DNA from: Patiria pectinifera
Taxonomy: Eukaryota; Echinodermata; Asteroidea; Valvatida; Asterinidae
DNA: 64,000 bases
NCBI GenBank assembly: GCA_029964075.1
Contig: CM057144.1
Span: 4,487,281-4,551,280, forward strand
Direction of reading: 5' to 3'
The position numbers were made by a program, and so were the translations under genes. Shown here in pieces: positions 40,218 to 54,500 of this stretch. Numbering within the stretch: the stretch's first letter is position 1; every line of letters begins with the position of its first letter. A model generated the notes under the pieces. It searched no databases. It was not told where the DNA came from and saw nothing but the letters and a program-made list of their open reading frames with translations.

Positions 40218-43200
40218 ATTGCTTGAAAGTTGCTAGAAAGATGCCTGAAGGGCCCTAGAACGCATTCCAAATCGTTTTCCGGACAGACGTGCTATTAAAG
40301 AGGGAGTTCCGTCGAAAATTTAAGGTAAAATCGCTCAAAAAATGTGATTCTTTTTCTCCAAAAATGGATGATTTTTGCCCAAATCTTCAAAATTGTGCAT
40401 GTTAGAGTATTGATTGATGTTCCTCTTGCTTCTAGATGAATTTCTGTCTCGTTTTGAGAAAAGTCAATTTTTGGCCAATTTTGACTAAAAATGTAAGGCT
40501 AACCCCTTGCATTTTTTTCAATTTTGGCCAAAAAATGAAATTGCTTGAAAGTTGCTAGAAAGATGCCTGAAGGGCCCTAGAACGCATTCCAAATCGTTTT
40601 CCGGACAGATGTGCTATTAAAGGGGAAATTCCGTCGAAAATTTAAGTTAAAATCGCTCAAAAAATGTGATTCTTTTTCTCCAAAAATGGATGATTTTTGC
40701 CCAAATCTTCAAAATTGTGCATGTTAGAGTATTGATTGATGTTCCTCTTGCTTCTAGATGAATTTCTGTCTTGTTTTGAGAAAAGTCAATTTTTGGCCAA
40801 TTTTGACTAAAAATGTAAGGCTAACCCCTTGCATTTTTTTGAATTTTGGCCAAAAAATGAAATTGCTTGAAAGTTGCTAGAAAGATGCCTCAAGGGCCCT
40901 AGAACGCATTCCAAATCGTTTTCCGGACAGACGTGCTATTAAAGAGGGAGTTCCGTCGAAAATTTAAGGTAAAATCGCTCAAAAAATGTGATTCTTTTTC
41001 TCCAAAAATGGACGATTTTTTGCCCAAATCTTCAAAATTGTGCATGTTAGAGTATTGATTGATGTTCCTCTTGCTTCTAGATGAATTTCTGTCTCGTTTT
41101 GAGAAAAGTCAATTTTTGGCCAATTTTGACTAAAAATGTAAGGCTAACCCCTTGCATTTTTTTTCAATTTTGGCCAAAAAATGAAATTGCTTGAAAGTTG
41201 CTAGAAAAATGCCTCAAGGGCCCTAGAACGCATTCCAAATCGTTTTCCGGACAGACGTGCTATTAAAGAGGGAGTTCCGTCGAAAATTTAAGGTAAAATC
41301 GCTCAAAAAATGTGATTCTTTTTCTCCAAAAATGGATGATTTTTGCCCAAATCTTCAAAATTGTGCATGTTAGAGTATTGATTGATGTTCCTCTTGCTTC
41401 TAGATGAATTTCTGTCTCGTTTTGAGAAAAGTCAATTTTTGGCCAATTTTGACTAAAAATGTAAGGCTAACCCCTTGCATTTTTTTTCAATTTTGGCCAA
41501 AAAATGAAATTGCTTGAAAGTTGCTAGAAAGATGCCTCAAGGGCCCTAGAACGCATTCCAAATCGTTTTCCGGACAGACGTGCATTTAAAGAGGAAGTTC
41601 CGTCGAAAATTTAAGTTAAAATCGCTCAAAAAATGTGATTCTTTTTCTCCAAAAATGGACGATTTTTTGCCCAAATCTTCAAAATTGTGCATGTTAGAGT
41701 ATTGATTGATGTTCCTCTTGCTTCTAGATGAATTTCTGTCTCGTTTTGAGAAAAGTCAATTTTTGGCCAATTTTGACAAAAAATGTAAGGCTAACCCCTT
41801 GCATTTTTTTTGAATTTTGGCCAAAAAATGAAATTGCTTGAAAGTTGTTAGAAAGATGCCTTAAGGGTCCTAGAACGCATTCCAAATCCTTTTCCGGACA
41901 GACGTGCTATTAAAGAGGGAGTTCCGTCGAAAATTTAAGGTAAAATCGCTCAAAAAATATGATTCTTTTTCTCCAAAAATGGACGATTTTTTGCCCAAAT
42001 CTTCAAAATTGTGCATGTTAGAGTATTGATTGATGTTCCTCTTGATTCTAGATGAATTTCTGTCTTGTTTTGAGAAAAGTCAATTTTTGGCCAATTTTGA
42101 CTAAAAATGTAAGGCTAACCCCTTGCATTTTTTTCAATTTTGGCCAAAAAATGAAATTGCTTGAAAGTTGCTAGAAAGATGCCTGAAGGGCCCTAGAACG
42201 CATTCCAAATCGTTTTCGGGACAGACGTGCTATTAAAGAGGGAGTTCCGTCGAAAAATTAAGGTAAATTCGCTCAAAAAATGTGATTCTTTTTCTCCAAA
42301 AATGGACGATTTTTTGCCCAAATCTTCAAAATTGTGCATGTTAGAGTATTGATTGATGTTCCTCTTGCTTCTAGATGAATTTCTGTCTCGTTTTGAGAAA
42401 AGTCAATTTTTGGCCAATTTTGACTAAAAATGTAAGGCTAACCCCTTGCATTTTTTTGAATTTTGGCCAAAAAATGAAATTGCTTGAAAGTTGTTAGAAA
42501 GATGCCTTAAGGGCCCTAGAACGCATTCCAAATCGTTTTCCGGACAGACGTGCTATTAAAGAGGGAGTTCCGTCGAAAATTTAAGGTAAAATCGCTCAAA
42601 AAATGTGATTCTTTTTCTCCAAAAATGGATGATTTTTGCCCAAATCTTCAAAATTGTGCATGTTAGAGTATTGATTGATGTTCCTCTTGCTTCTAGATGA
42701 ATTTCTGTCTCGTTTTGAGAAAAGTCAATTTTTGGCCAATTTTGACTAAAAATGTAAGGCTAACCCCTTGCATTTTTTTTCAATTTTGGCCAAAAAATGA
42801 AATTGCTTGAAAGTTGCTAGAAAGATGCCTCAAGGGCCCTAGAACGCATTCCAAATCGTTTTCCGGACAGACGTGCTAATAAAGAGGAAGTTCCGTCGAA
42901 AATTTAAGGTAAAATCGCTCAAAAAATGTGATTCTTTTTCTCCAAAAATGGACGATTTTTGCCCAAATCTTCAAAATTGTGCATGTTAGAGTATTGATTG
43001 ATGTTCCTCTTGCTTCTAGATGAATTTCTGTCTTGTTTTGAGAAAAGTCAATTTTTGGCCAATTTTGACTAAAAATGTAAGGCTAACCCCTTGCATTTTT
43101 TTCAATTTTGGCCAAAAAATGAAATTGCTTGAAAGTTGCTAGAAAGATGCCTGAAGGGCCCTAGAACGCATTCCAAATCGTTTTCCGGACAGACGTGCTA

Positions 43201-46200
43201 TTAAAGAGGGAGTTCCGTCGAAAATTTAAGGTAAATTCGCTCAAAAAATGTGATTCTTTTTCTCCAAAAATGGACGATTTTTTGCCCAAATCTTCAAAAT
43301 TGTGCATGTTAGAGTATTGATTGATGTTCCTCTTGCTTCTAGATGAATTTCTGTCTCGTTTTGAGAAAAGTCAATTTTTGGCCAATTTTGACTAAAAATG
43401 TAAGGCTAACCCCTTGCATTTTTTTTCAATTTTGGCCAAAAAAGGAAATTGCTTGAAAGTTGCTAGAAAAATGCCTCAAGGGCCCTAGAACGCATTCCAA
43501 ATCGTTTTCCGGACAGACGTGCATTTAAAGAGGAAGTTCCGTCGAAAATTTAAGGTAAAATCGCTCAAAAAATGTGATTCTTTTTCTCCAAAAATGGACG
43601 ATTTTTGCCCAAATCTTCAAAATTGTGCATGTTAGAGTATTGATTGATGTTCCTCTTGCTTCTAGATGAATTTCTGTCTTGTTTTGAGAAAAGTCAATTT
43701 TTGGCCAATTTTGACTAAAAATGTAAGGCTAACCCCTTGCATTTTTTTCAATTTTGTCCAAAAAATGAAATTGCTTGAAAGTTGTTAGAAAGATGCCTTA
43801 AGGGCCCTAGAACGCATTCCAAATCGTTTTCCGGACAGACGTGCTATTAAAGAGGGAGTTCCGTCGAAAATTTAAGGTAAAATCGCTCAAAAAATGTGAT
43901 TCTTTTTCTCCAAAAATGGACGATTTTTTGCCCAAATCTTCAAAATTGTGCATGTTAGAGTATTGATTGATGTTCCTCTTGCTTCTAGATGAATTTCTGT
44001 CTTGTTTTGAGAAAAGTCAATTTTTGGCCAATTTTGACTAAAAATGTAAGGCTAACCCCTTGCATTTTTTTGAATTTTGGCCAAAAAATGAAATTGCTTG
44101 AAAGTTGCTAGAAAGATGCCTTAAGGGCCCTAGAACGCATTCCAAATCGTTTTCCGGACAGACGTGCTATTAAAGAGGGAGTTCCGTCGAAAATTTAAGG
44201 TAAAATCGCTCAAAAAATGTGATTCTTTTTCTCCAAAAATGGATGATTTTTGCCCAAATCTTCAAAATTGTGCATGTTAGAGTATTGATTGATGTTCCTC
44301 TTGCTTCTAGATGAATTTCTGTCTCGTTTTGAGAAAAGTCAATTTTTGGCCAATTTTGACTAAAAATGTAAGGCTAACCCCTTGCATTTTTTTCAATTTT
44401 GGCCAAAAAATGAAATTGCTTGAAAGTTGCTAGAAAGATGCCTGAAGGGCCCTAGAACGCATTCCAAATCGTTTTCCGGACAGACGTGCTATTAAAGAGG
44501 GAGTTCCGTCGAAAATTTAAGTTAAAATCGCTCAAAAAATGTGATTCTTTTTCTCCAAAAATGGATGATTTTTGCCCAAATCTTCAAAATTGTGCATGTT
44601 AGAGTATTGATTGATGTTCCTCTTGCTTCTAGATGAATTTCTGTCTCGTTTTGAGAAAAGTCAATTTTTGGCCAATTTTGATAAAAATGTAAGGCTTACC
44701 CCTTGCATTTTTTGCAATTTTGGCCAAAAAATGAAATTGCTTGAAAGTTGCTAGAAAGATGCCTCAAGGGCCCTAGAACGCATTCCAAATCGTTTTCCGG
44801 ACAGACGTGCTATTAAAGAGGGAGTTCCGTCGAAAATTTAAGGTAAAATCGCTCAAAAAATGTAATTCTTTTTCTCCAAAAATGGATGATTTTTGCCCAA
44901 ATCTTCAAAATTGTGCATGTTAGAGTATTGATTGATGTTCCTCTTGCTTCTAGATGAATTTCTGTCTTGTTTTGAGAAAAGTCAATTTTTGGCCAATTTT
45001 GACAAAAAATGTAAGGCTAACCCCTTGCATTTTTTTCAATTTTGGCCAAAAAATGAAATTGCTTGAAAGTTGCTAGAAAGATGCCTCAAGGGCCCTAGAA
45101 CGCATTCCAAATCGTTTTCCGGACAGACGTGCTTTTAAAGAGGGAGTTCCGTCGAAAATTTTAGGTAAAATCTCTCAAAAAATGTGATTCTTTTTCTCCA
45201 AAAATGGATGATTTTTGCCCAAATCTTCAAAATTGTGCATGTTAGAGTATTGATTGATGTTCCTCTTGCTTCTAGATGAATTTCTGTCTTGGTTTGAGAA
45301 AAGTCAATTTTTTGGCCAATTTTGACTAAAAATGTAAGGCTAACCGCTTGCATTTTTTTCAATTTTGGCCAAAAAATGAAATTGCTTGAAGGTTTGCTAG
45401 AAAGATGCCTCAAGGGCCCTAGAACGCATTCCAAATCGTTTTCCGGACAGACGTGCTAATAAAGAGGAAGTTCCGTCGAAAATTTAAGGTAAAATCGCTC
45501 AAAAAATGTAATTCCTTTTCTCCAAAAATGGATGATTTTTGCCCAAATCTTCAAAATTGTGCATGTTAGAGTATTGATTGATGTTCCTCTTGCTCCTAGA
45601 TGAATTTCTGTCTTGTTTTGAGGAAAGTCAATTTTTGGCCAATTTTGACAAAAAAAAATGTAAGGCTAAACCCCTTGCATTTTTTTCAATTTTGGCCAAA
45701 AAATGAAATTGCTTGAAAGTTGTTAGAAAGATGCCTTAAGGGCCCTAGAACGCATTCCAAATCGTTTTCCGGACATACGTGCTATTAAAGAGGGAGTTCC
45801 GTCTAAAATTTAAGGTAAAATCGCTCCAAAAATGTAATTCTTTTTGTCCAAAAATTGGACGATTTTTGCCCAAATCTTCAAAATTGTGCATGTTAGAGTA
45901 TTGATTGATGTTCCTCTTGCTTCTAGATGAATTTCTGTCTTGTTTTGAGAAAAGTCAATTTTTGGCCAATTTTGACAAAAAATGTAAGGCTAACCCCTTG
46001 CATTTTTTTTCAATTTTGGCCAAAAAATGAAATTGCTTGAAAGTTGCTAAAAAGATGCCTTGAGGGCCCTAGAACGCATTCCAAATCGTTTTCCGGACAG
46101 ACGTGCTATTAAAGAGAGAGTTCCGTCGAAAATTTAAGGTAAAATCGCTCAAAAAATGTATAATTCTTTTTCTCCAAAAATGGACGATTTTTGCCCAAAT

Positions 46201-48554
46201 CTTCAAAATTGTGCATGTTAGAGTATTGATTGATGTTTCTCTTGCTTCTAGATGAATTTCTGTCTTGTTTTGAGAAAAGTCAATTTTTGGCCAATTTTGA
46301 CAAAAAATGTAAGGCTAACCCCTTGCATTTTTTTTCAATTTTTGCCAAAAAATGAAATTGCTTGAAAGTTGCTAAAAAGATACCTTAAGGGCCCTAGAAC
46401 GCATTCCAAATCGTTTTCCGGACAGACGTGCTTTTAAAGAGGAAGTTCCGTCGAAAATTTAAGGTAAAATCGCTCAACAAATGTGATTCCTTTTGTCAAA
46501 AAATGGATGATTTTTGCCCAAATCTTCAAAATTGTGCATGTTAGAGTATTGATTGATGTTCCTCTTGCTCCTAGATGAATTTCTGTCTTGTTTTGAGAAA
46601 AGTCAATTTTTGGCCAATTTTGACAAAAAATGTAAGGCTAACCCCTTGCATATTTTTCAATTTTGGCCAAAAAATGAAATTGCTTGAAAGTTGTTAGAAA
46701 GATGCCTTAAGGGCCCTAGAACGCATTCCAAATCGTTTTCCGGACAGACGTGCTTTTAAAGAGGAAGTTCCGTCGAAAATTTACGGTAAAATCGCTCAAA
46801 AAATGTGATTCTTTTACTCCAAAAATGGATGATTTTTGCCCAAATCTTCAAAATTGTGCATGTTAGAGTATTGATTGATATTCCTCTTGCTTCTTAGATG
46901 AATTTCTGTCTTGTTTTGAGAAAAGTCAATTTTTGGCCAATTTTGACAAAAAATGTAAGGCTAACCCCTTGCATTTAAATGAAATTGCTTAAAAGTTGTT
47001 AGAAAGATGCCTCAAGGGCCCCAGAACGCATTCCAAATCGTTTTCCGGACAGACGTGCTTTTAAAGAGGAAGTTACGTCGAAAATTTACTGAGGTAAAAT
47101 CGCTCAAAAAATGTGATGATTTTTGCCCAAATCTTCAAAACTGTGCATGTTAGAGTATTGACTGATGTTCCTCTTGCTTCTAGATGAATTTCTGTCTTGT
47201 TTTGAGAAAAGTCAATTTTTGGCCAATTTTGACAAAAAATGTAAGGCTAACCCCTTGCATTTTTTTGAATTTTGGCCAAAAAATGAAATTGCTTGAAAGT
47301 TGTTAGAAAGATGCCTTAAGGGCCCTAGAACGCATTCCAAATCGTTTTCCGGACAGACGTGCTATTAAAGAGGGAGTTCCGTCGAAAATTTAAGGTAAAA
47401 TCGCTCAAAAAATGTGATTCTTTTTCTCCAAAAATGGACGATTTTTGCCCAAATCTTCAAAATTGTGCATGTTAGAGTATTGATTGATGTTCCTCTTGCT
47501 TCTAGATGAATTTCTGTCTCGTTTTGAGAAAAGTCAATTTTTGGCCAATTTTGACTAAAAATGTAAGGCTAACCCCTTGCATTTTTTTCAATTTTGGCCA
47601 AAAAAGGAAATTGCTTGAAAGTTGCTAGAAAAATGCCTCAAGGGCCCTAGAACGCATTCCAAATCGTTTTGCGGACAGACGTGCATTTAAAGAGGAAGTT
47701 CCGTCGAAAATTTAAGGTAAAATCGCTCAAAAAATGTGATTCTTTTTCTCCAAAAATGGACGATTTTTGCCCAAATCTTCAAAATTGTGCATGTTAGAGT
47801 ATTGATTGATGTTCCTCTTGCTTCTAGATGAATTTCTGTCTTGTTTTGAGAAAAGTCAATTTTTGGCCAATTTTGACTAAAAATGTAAGGCTAACCCCCT
47901 TGTATTTTTTTCAATTTTGGCCAAAAAATGAAATTGCTTGAAAGTTGCTCGAAAGATGCCTGAAGGGCCCTAGAACGCATTCCAAATCGTTTTCCGGACA
48001 GACGTGCTATTAAAGAGGGAGTTCCGTCGAAAAATTAAGGTAAATTCGCTCAAAAAATGTGATTCTTTTTCTCCAAAAATGGACGATTTTTTGCCCAAAT
48101 CTTCAAAATTGTGCATGTTAGAGTATTGATTGATGTTCCTCTTGCTTCTAGATGAATTTCTGTCTCGTTTTGAGAAAAGTCAATTTTTGGCCAATTTTGA
48201 CTAAAAATGTAAGGCTAACCCCTTGCATTTTTTTGAATTTTGGCCAAAAAATGAAATTGCTTGAAAGATGCTAGAAAAATGCCTCAAGGGCCCTAGAACG
48301 CATTCCAAATCGTTTTCCGGACAGACGTGCATTTAAAGAGGAAGTTCCGTCGAAAATTTAAGTTAAAATCGCTCAAAAAATGTGATTCTTTTTCTCCAAA
48401 AATGGACGATTTTTGCCCAAATCTTCAAAATTGTGCATGTTAGAGTATTGATTGATGTTCCTCTTGCTTCTAGATGATTTTCTGTCTTGTTTTGAGAAAA
48501 GTCAATTTTTGGCCAATTTTGACTAAAAATGTAAGGCTAACCCCTTGTATTTTT

Positions 48555-48575
48555 ACCCCTTTTATATACCCCTTG
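48555..48575. repeat. Internal deletion junction in the satellite array
   Basis: A unit runs normally to CCCCTTGTATTTTT, then reads ACCCCTTTTATATACCCCTT and jumps to GGACGATTTTTTGCCC. About half a unit is missing and the short filler does not occur elsewhere in the array. Confidence 0.8.
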
Positions 48576-51500
48576 GACGATTTTTTGCCCAAATCTTCAA
48601 AATTGTGCATGTTAGAGTATTGATTGATGTTCCTCTTGCTTCTAGATTAATTTCTGTCTCGTTTTGAGAAAAGTCAATTTTTGGCCAATTTTGACTAAAA
48701 ATGTAAGGCTAACCCCTTGCATTTTTTTGAATTTTGGCCAAAAAATGAAATTGCTTGAAAGTTGTTAGAAAGATGCCTTAAGGGCCCTAGAACGCATTCC
48801 AAATCGTTTTCCGGACAGACGTGCTATTAAATAGGGAGTTCCGTCGAAAATTTAAGGTAAAATCGCTCAAAAAATGTGATTCTTTTTCTCCAAAAATGGA
48901 TGATTTTTGCCCAAATCTTCAAAATTGTGCATGTTAGAGTATTGATTGATGTTCCTCTTGCTTCTAGATGAATTTCTGTCTCGTTTTGAGAAAAGTCAAT
49001 TTTTGGCCAATTTTGACTAAAAATGTAAGGCTAACCCCTTGCATTTTTTTCAATTTTGGCCAAAAAATGAAATTGCTTGAAAGTTGCTAGAAAGATGCCT
49101 GAAGGGCCCTAGAACGCATTCCAAATCGTTTTCCGGACAGACGTGCTATTAAAGAGGGAGTTCCGTCGAAAATTTAAGTTAAAATCGCTCAAAAAATGTG
49201 ATTCTTTTTCTCCAAAAATGGATGATTTTTGCCCAAATCTTCAAAATTGTGCATGTTAGAGTATTGATTGATGTTCCTCTTGCTTCTAGATGAATTTCTG
49301 TCTCGTTTTGAGAAAAGTCAATTTTTGGCCAATTTTGACAAAAAATGTAAGGCTAACCCCTTGCATTTTTTTCAGTTTTGGCCAAAAAATGAAATTGCTT
49401 GAAAGTTGCTAGAAAGATGCCTGAAGGGCCCTAGAACGCATTCCAAATCGTTTTCCGGACAGACGTGCTATTAAAGAGGGAGTTCCGTCGAAAATTTAAG
49501 GTAAAATCGCTCAAAAAATGTGATTCTTTTTCTCCAAAAATGGACGATTTTTTGCCCAAATCTTCAAAATTGTGCATGTTAGAGTATTGATTGATGTTCC
49601 TCTTGCTTCTAGATGAATTTCTGTCTTGTTTTGAGAAAAGTCAATTTTTGGCCAATTTTGACTAAAAATGTAAGGCTAACCCCTTGCATTTTTTTTGAAT
49701 TTTGGCCAAAAAATGAAATTGCTTGAAAGTTGCTAGAAAGATGCCTCAAGTGCCCTAGAACGCATTCCAAATCGTTTTCCGGACAGACGTGCTTTTAAAG
49801 AGGGAGTTCCGTCGAAAATTTTAGGTAAAATCTCTCAAAAAATGTGATTCTTTTTCTCCAAAAATGGATTATTTTTTCCCAAATCTTCACAATTCAGCAC
49901 GTTATAGTATTGATTGATGTTCCTCTTGCTTCTAGATGAATTTCTGTCTCGTTTTGAGAAAAGTCAATTTTTGGCCAATTTTGACTAAAAATGTAAGGCT
50001 AACCCCTTGCATTTTTTTTCAATTTTGGCCAAAAAATGAAATTGCTTGAAAGTTGCTAGAAAAATGCCTCAAGGGCCCTAGAACGCATTCCAAATCGTTT
50101 TCCGGACAGACGTGCATTTAAAGAGGAAGTTCCGTCGAAAATTTAAGGTAAAATCGCTCAAAAAATGTGATTCTTTTTCTCCAAAAATGGACGATTTTTG
50201 CCCAAATCTTCAAAATTGTGCATGTTAGAGTATTGATTGATGTTCCTCTTGCTTCTAGATGAATTTCTGTCTTGTTTTGAGAAAAGTCAATTTTTGGCCA
50301 ATTTTGACTAAAAATGTAAGGCTAACCCCTTGTATTTTTTTCAATTTTGGCCAAAAAATGAAATTGCTTGAAAGTTGCTCGAAAGATGCCTGAAGGGCCC
50401 TAGAACGCATTCCAAATCGTTTTCCGGACAGACGTGCTATTAAAGAGGGAGTTCCGTCGAAAAATTAAGGTAAATTCGCTCAAAAAATGTGATTCTTTTT
50501 CTCCAAAAATGGACGATTTTTTGCCCAAATCTTCAAAATTGTGCATGTTAGAGTATTGATTGATGTTCCTCTTGCTTCTAGATGAATTTCTGTCTCGTTT
50601 TGAGAAAAGTCAATTTTTGGCCAATTTTGACTAAAAATGTAAGGCTAACCCCTTGCATTTTTTGAATTTTGGCCAAAAAATGAAATTGCTTGAAAGTTGT
50701 TAGAAAGATGCCTTAAGGGCCCTAGAACGCATTCCAAATCGTTTTCCGGACAGACGTGCTATTAAAGAGGGAGTTCCGTCGAAAATTTAAGGTAAAATCG
50801 CTCAAAAAATGTGATTCTTTTTCTCCAAAAATGGACGATTTTTGCCCAAATCTTCAAAATTGTGCATGTTAGAGTATTGATTGATGTTCCTCTTGCTTCT
50901 AGATGAATTTCTGTCTTGTTTTGAGAAAAGTCAATTTTTGGCCAATTTTGACTAAAAATGTAAGGCTAACCCCTTGCATTTTTTTCAATTTTGGCCAAAA
51001 AATGAAATTGCTTGAAAGTTGCTAGAAAGATGCCTGAAGGGCCCTAGAACGCATTCCAAATCGTTTTCCGAACAGACGTGCTTTTAAAGAGAGAGTTCCG
51101 TCGAAAATTTTAGGTAAAATCTCTCAAAAAATGTGATTCTTTTTCTCCAAAAATGGATTATTTTTGCCCAAATCTTCAAAATTGTGCATGTTAGAGTATT
51201 GATTGATGTTCCTCTTGCTTCTAGATGAATTTCTGTCTTGTTTTGAGAAAAGTCAATTTTTGGCCAATTTTGACTAAAAATGTAAGGCTAACCCCTTGTA
51301 TTTTTTTCAATTTTGGCCAAAAAATGAAATTGCTTGAAAGTTGCTCGAAAGATGCCTGAAGGGCCCTAGAACGCATTCCAAATCGTTTTCCGGACAGACG
51401 TGCTATTAAAGAGGGAGTTCCGTCGAAAAATTAAGGTAAATTCGCTCAAAAAATGTGATTCTTTTTCTCCAAAAATGGACGATTTTTTGCCCAAATCTTC

Positions 51501-54500
51501 AAAATTGTGCATGTTAGAGTATTGATTGATGTTCCTCTTGCTTCTAGATGAATTTCTGTCTCGTTTTGAGAAAAGTCAATTTTTGGCCAATTTTGACTAA
51601 AAATGTAAGGCTAACCCCTTGCATTTTTTTGAATTTTGGCCAAAAAATGAAATTGCTTGAAAGTTGTTAGAAAGATGCCTTAAGGGCCCTAGAACGCATT
51701 CCAAATCGTTTTCCGGACAGACGTGCTATTAAAGAGGGAGTTCCGTCGAAAATTTAAGGTAAAATCGCTCAAAAAATGTAATTCTTTTTCTCCAAAAATG
51801 GACGATTTTTTGCCCAAATCTTCAAAATTGTGCATGTTAGAGTATTGATTGATGTTCCTCTTGCTTCTAGATGAATTTCTGTCTTGTTTTGAGAAAAGTC
51901 AATTTTTGGCCAATTTTGACAAAAAATGTAAGGCTAACCCCTTGCATTTTTTTGAATTTTGGCCAAAAAATGAAATTGCTTGAAAGTTGCTAGAAAGATG
52001 CCTCAAGTGCCCTAGAACGCATTCCAAATCGTTTTCCGAACAGACGTGCTTTTAAAGAGGGAGTTCCGTCGAAAATTTTAGGTAAAATCTCTCAAAAAAT
52101 GTGATTCTTTTTCTCCAAAAATGGATTATTTTTTCCCAAATCTTCACAATTCAGCACGTTAGAGTATTGATTGATGTTCCTCTTGCTTCTAGATGAATTT
52201 CTGTCTCGTTTTGAGAAAAGTCAATTTTTGGCCAATTTTGACTAAAAATGTAAGGCTAACCCCTTGCATTTTTTTTCAATTTTGGCCAAAAAATGAAATT
52301 GCTTGAAAGTTGCTAGAAAAATGCCTCAAGGGCCCTAGAACGCATTCCAAATCGTTTTCCGGACAGCCGTGCATTTAAAGAGGAAGTTCCGTCGAAAATT
52401 TAAGGTAAAATCGCTCAAAAAATGTGATTCTTTTTCTCCAAAAATGGATGATTTTTGCCCAAATCTTCAAAATTGTGCATGTTAGAGTATTGATTGATGT
52501 TCCTCTTGCTTCTAGATGAATTTCTGTCTTGTTTTGAGAAAAGTCAATTTTTGGCCAATTTTGACTAAAAATGTAAGGCTAACCCCTTGCATTTTTTTGA
52601 ATTTTGGCCAAAAAATGAAATTGCTTGAAAGTTGCTAGAAAGATGCCTCAAGGGCCCTAGAACGCATTCCAAATCGTTTTCCGGACAGCCGTGCATTTAA
52701 AGAGGAAGTTCCGTCGAAAATTTAAGGTAAAATCGCTCAAAAAATGTGATTCTTTTTCTCCAAAAATGGACGATTTTTTGCCCAAATCTTCAAAATTGTG
52801 CATGTTAGAGTATTGATTGATGTTCCTCTTGCTTCTAGATGAATTTCTGTCTTGTTTTGAGAAAAGTCAATTTTTGGCCAATTTTGACTAAAAATGTCAG
52901 GCTAACCCCTTGTATTTTTTTCAATTTTGGCCAAGAAATGAAATTGCTTGAAAGTTGCTAGAAAGATGCCTTAAGGGCCCTAGAACGCATTCCAAATCGT
53001 TTTCGGGATAGACGTGCTATTAAAGAGGGAGTTCCGTCGAAAATTTAAGGTAAAATCGCTCAAAAAATGTGATTCTTTTTCTCCAAAAATGGATGATTTT
53101 TGCCCAAATCTTCAATATTGTGCATGTTAGAGTATTGATTGATGTTCCTCTTGCTTCAAGATGAATTTCTGTCTCGTTTTGAGAAAAGTCAATTTTTGGC
53201 CAATTTTGACTAAAAATGTAAGGCTAACCCCTTGCATTTTTTTCAATTTTGGCCAAAAAATGAAATTGCTTGAAAGTTGCTAGAAAGATGCCTGAAGGGC
53301 CCTAGAACGCATTCCAAATCGTTTTCCGGACAGACGTGCTATTAAAGAGGGAGTTCCGTCGAAAATTTAAGTTAAAATCGCTCAAAAAATGTGATTCTTT
53401 TTCTCCAAAAATGGATGATTTTTGCCCAAATCTTCAAAATTGTGCATGTTAGAGTATTGATTGATGTTCCTCTTGCTTCTAGATGAATTTCTGTCTCGTT
53501 TTGAGAAAAGTCAATTTTTGGCCAATTTTGACTAAAAATGTAAGGCTAACCCCTTGCATTTTTTTTCAATTTTGGCCAAAAAAGGAAATTGCTTGAAAGT
53601 TGCTAGAAAAATGCCTCAAGGGCCCTAGAACGCATTCCAAATCGTTTTCCGGACAGACGTGCATTTAAAGAGGAAGTTCCGTCGAAAATTTAAGGTAAAA
53701 TCGCTCAAAAAATGTGATTCTTTTTCTCCAAAAATGGACGATTTTTGCCCAAATCTTCAAAATTGTGCATGTTAGAGTATTGATTGATGTTCCTCTTGCT
53801 TCTAGATGAATTTCTGTCTTGTTTTGAGAAAAGTCAATTTTTGGCCAATTTTGACTAAAAATGTAAGGCTAACCCCTTGTATTTTTTTCAATTTTGGCCA
53901 AAAAATGAAATTGCTTGAAAGTTGCTCGAAAGATGCCTGAAGGGCCCTAGAACGCATTCCAAATCGTTTTCCGGACAGACGTGCTATTAAAGAGGGAGTT
54001 CCGTCGAAAAATTAAGGTAAATTCGCTCAAAAAATGTGATTCTTTTTCTCCAAAAATGGACGATTTTTTGCCCAAATCTTCAAAATTGTGCATGTTAGAG
54101 TATTGATTGATGTTCCTCTTGCTTCTAGATGAATTTCTGTCTCGTTTTGAGAAAAGTCAATTTTTGGCCAATTTTGACTAAAAATGTAAGGCTAACCCCT
54201 TGCATTTTTTGAATTTTGGCCAAAAAATGAAATTGCTTGAAAGTTGTTAGAAAGATGCCTTAAGGGCCCTAGAACGCATTCCAAATCGTTTTCCGGACAG
54301 ACGTGCTATTAAAGAGGGAGTTCCGTCGAAAATTTAAGGTAAAATCGCTCAAAAAATGTGATTCTTTTTCTCCAAAAATGGACGATTTTTTGCCCAAATC
54401 TTCAAAATTGTGCATGTTAGAGTATTGATTGATGTTCCTCTTGCTTCTAGATGAATTTCTGTCTTGTTTTGAGAAAAGTCAATTTTTGGCCAATTTTGAC

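Noticed and set aside
45135..45434. Open frames inside the satellite (also 57977-58207, 60139-60342, 62296-62478)
   Set aside because: They exist only where copy-specific indels remove stops; other copies have stops at the same places, and no protein family is recognisable.
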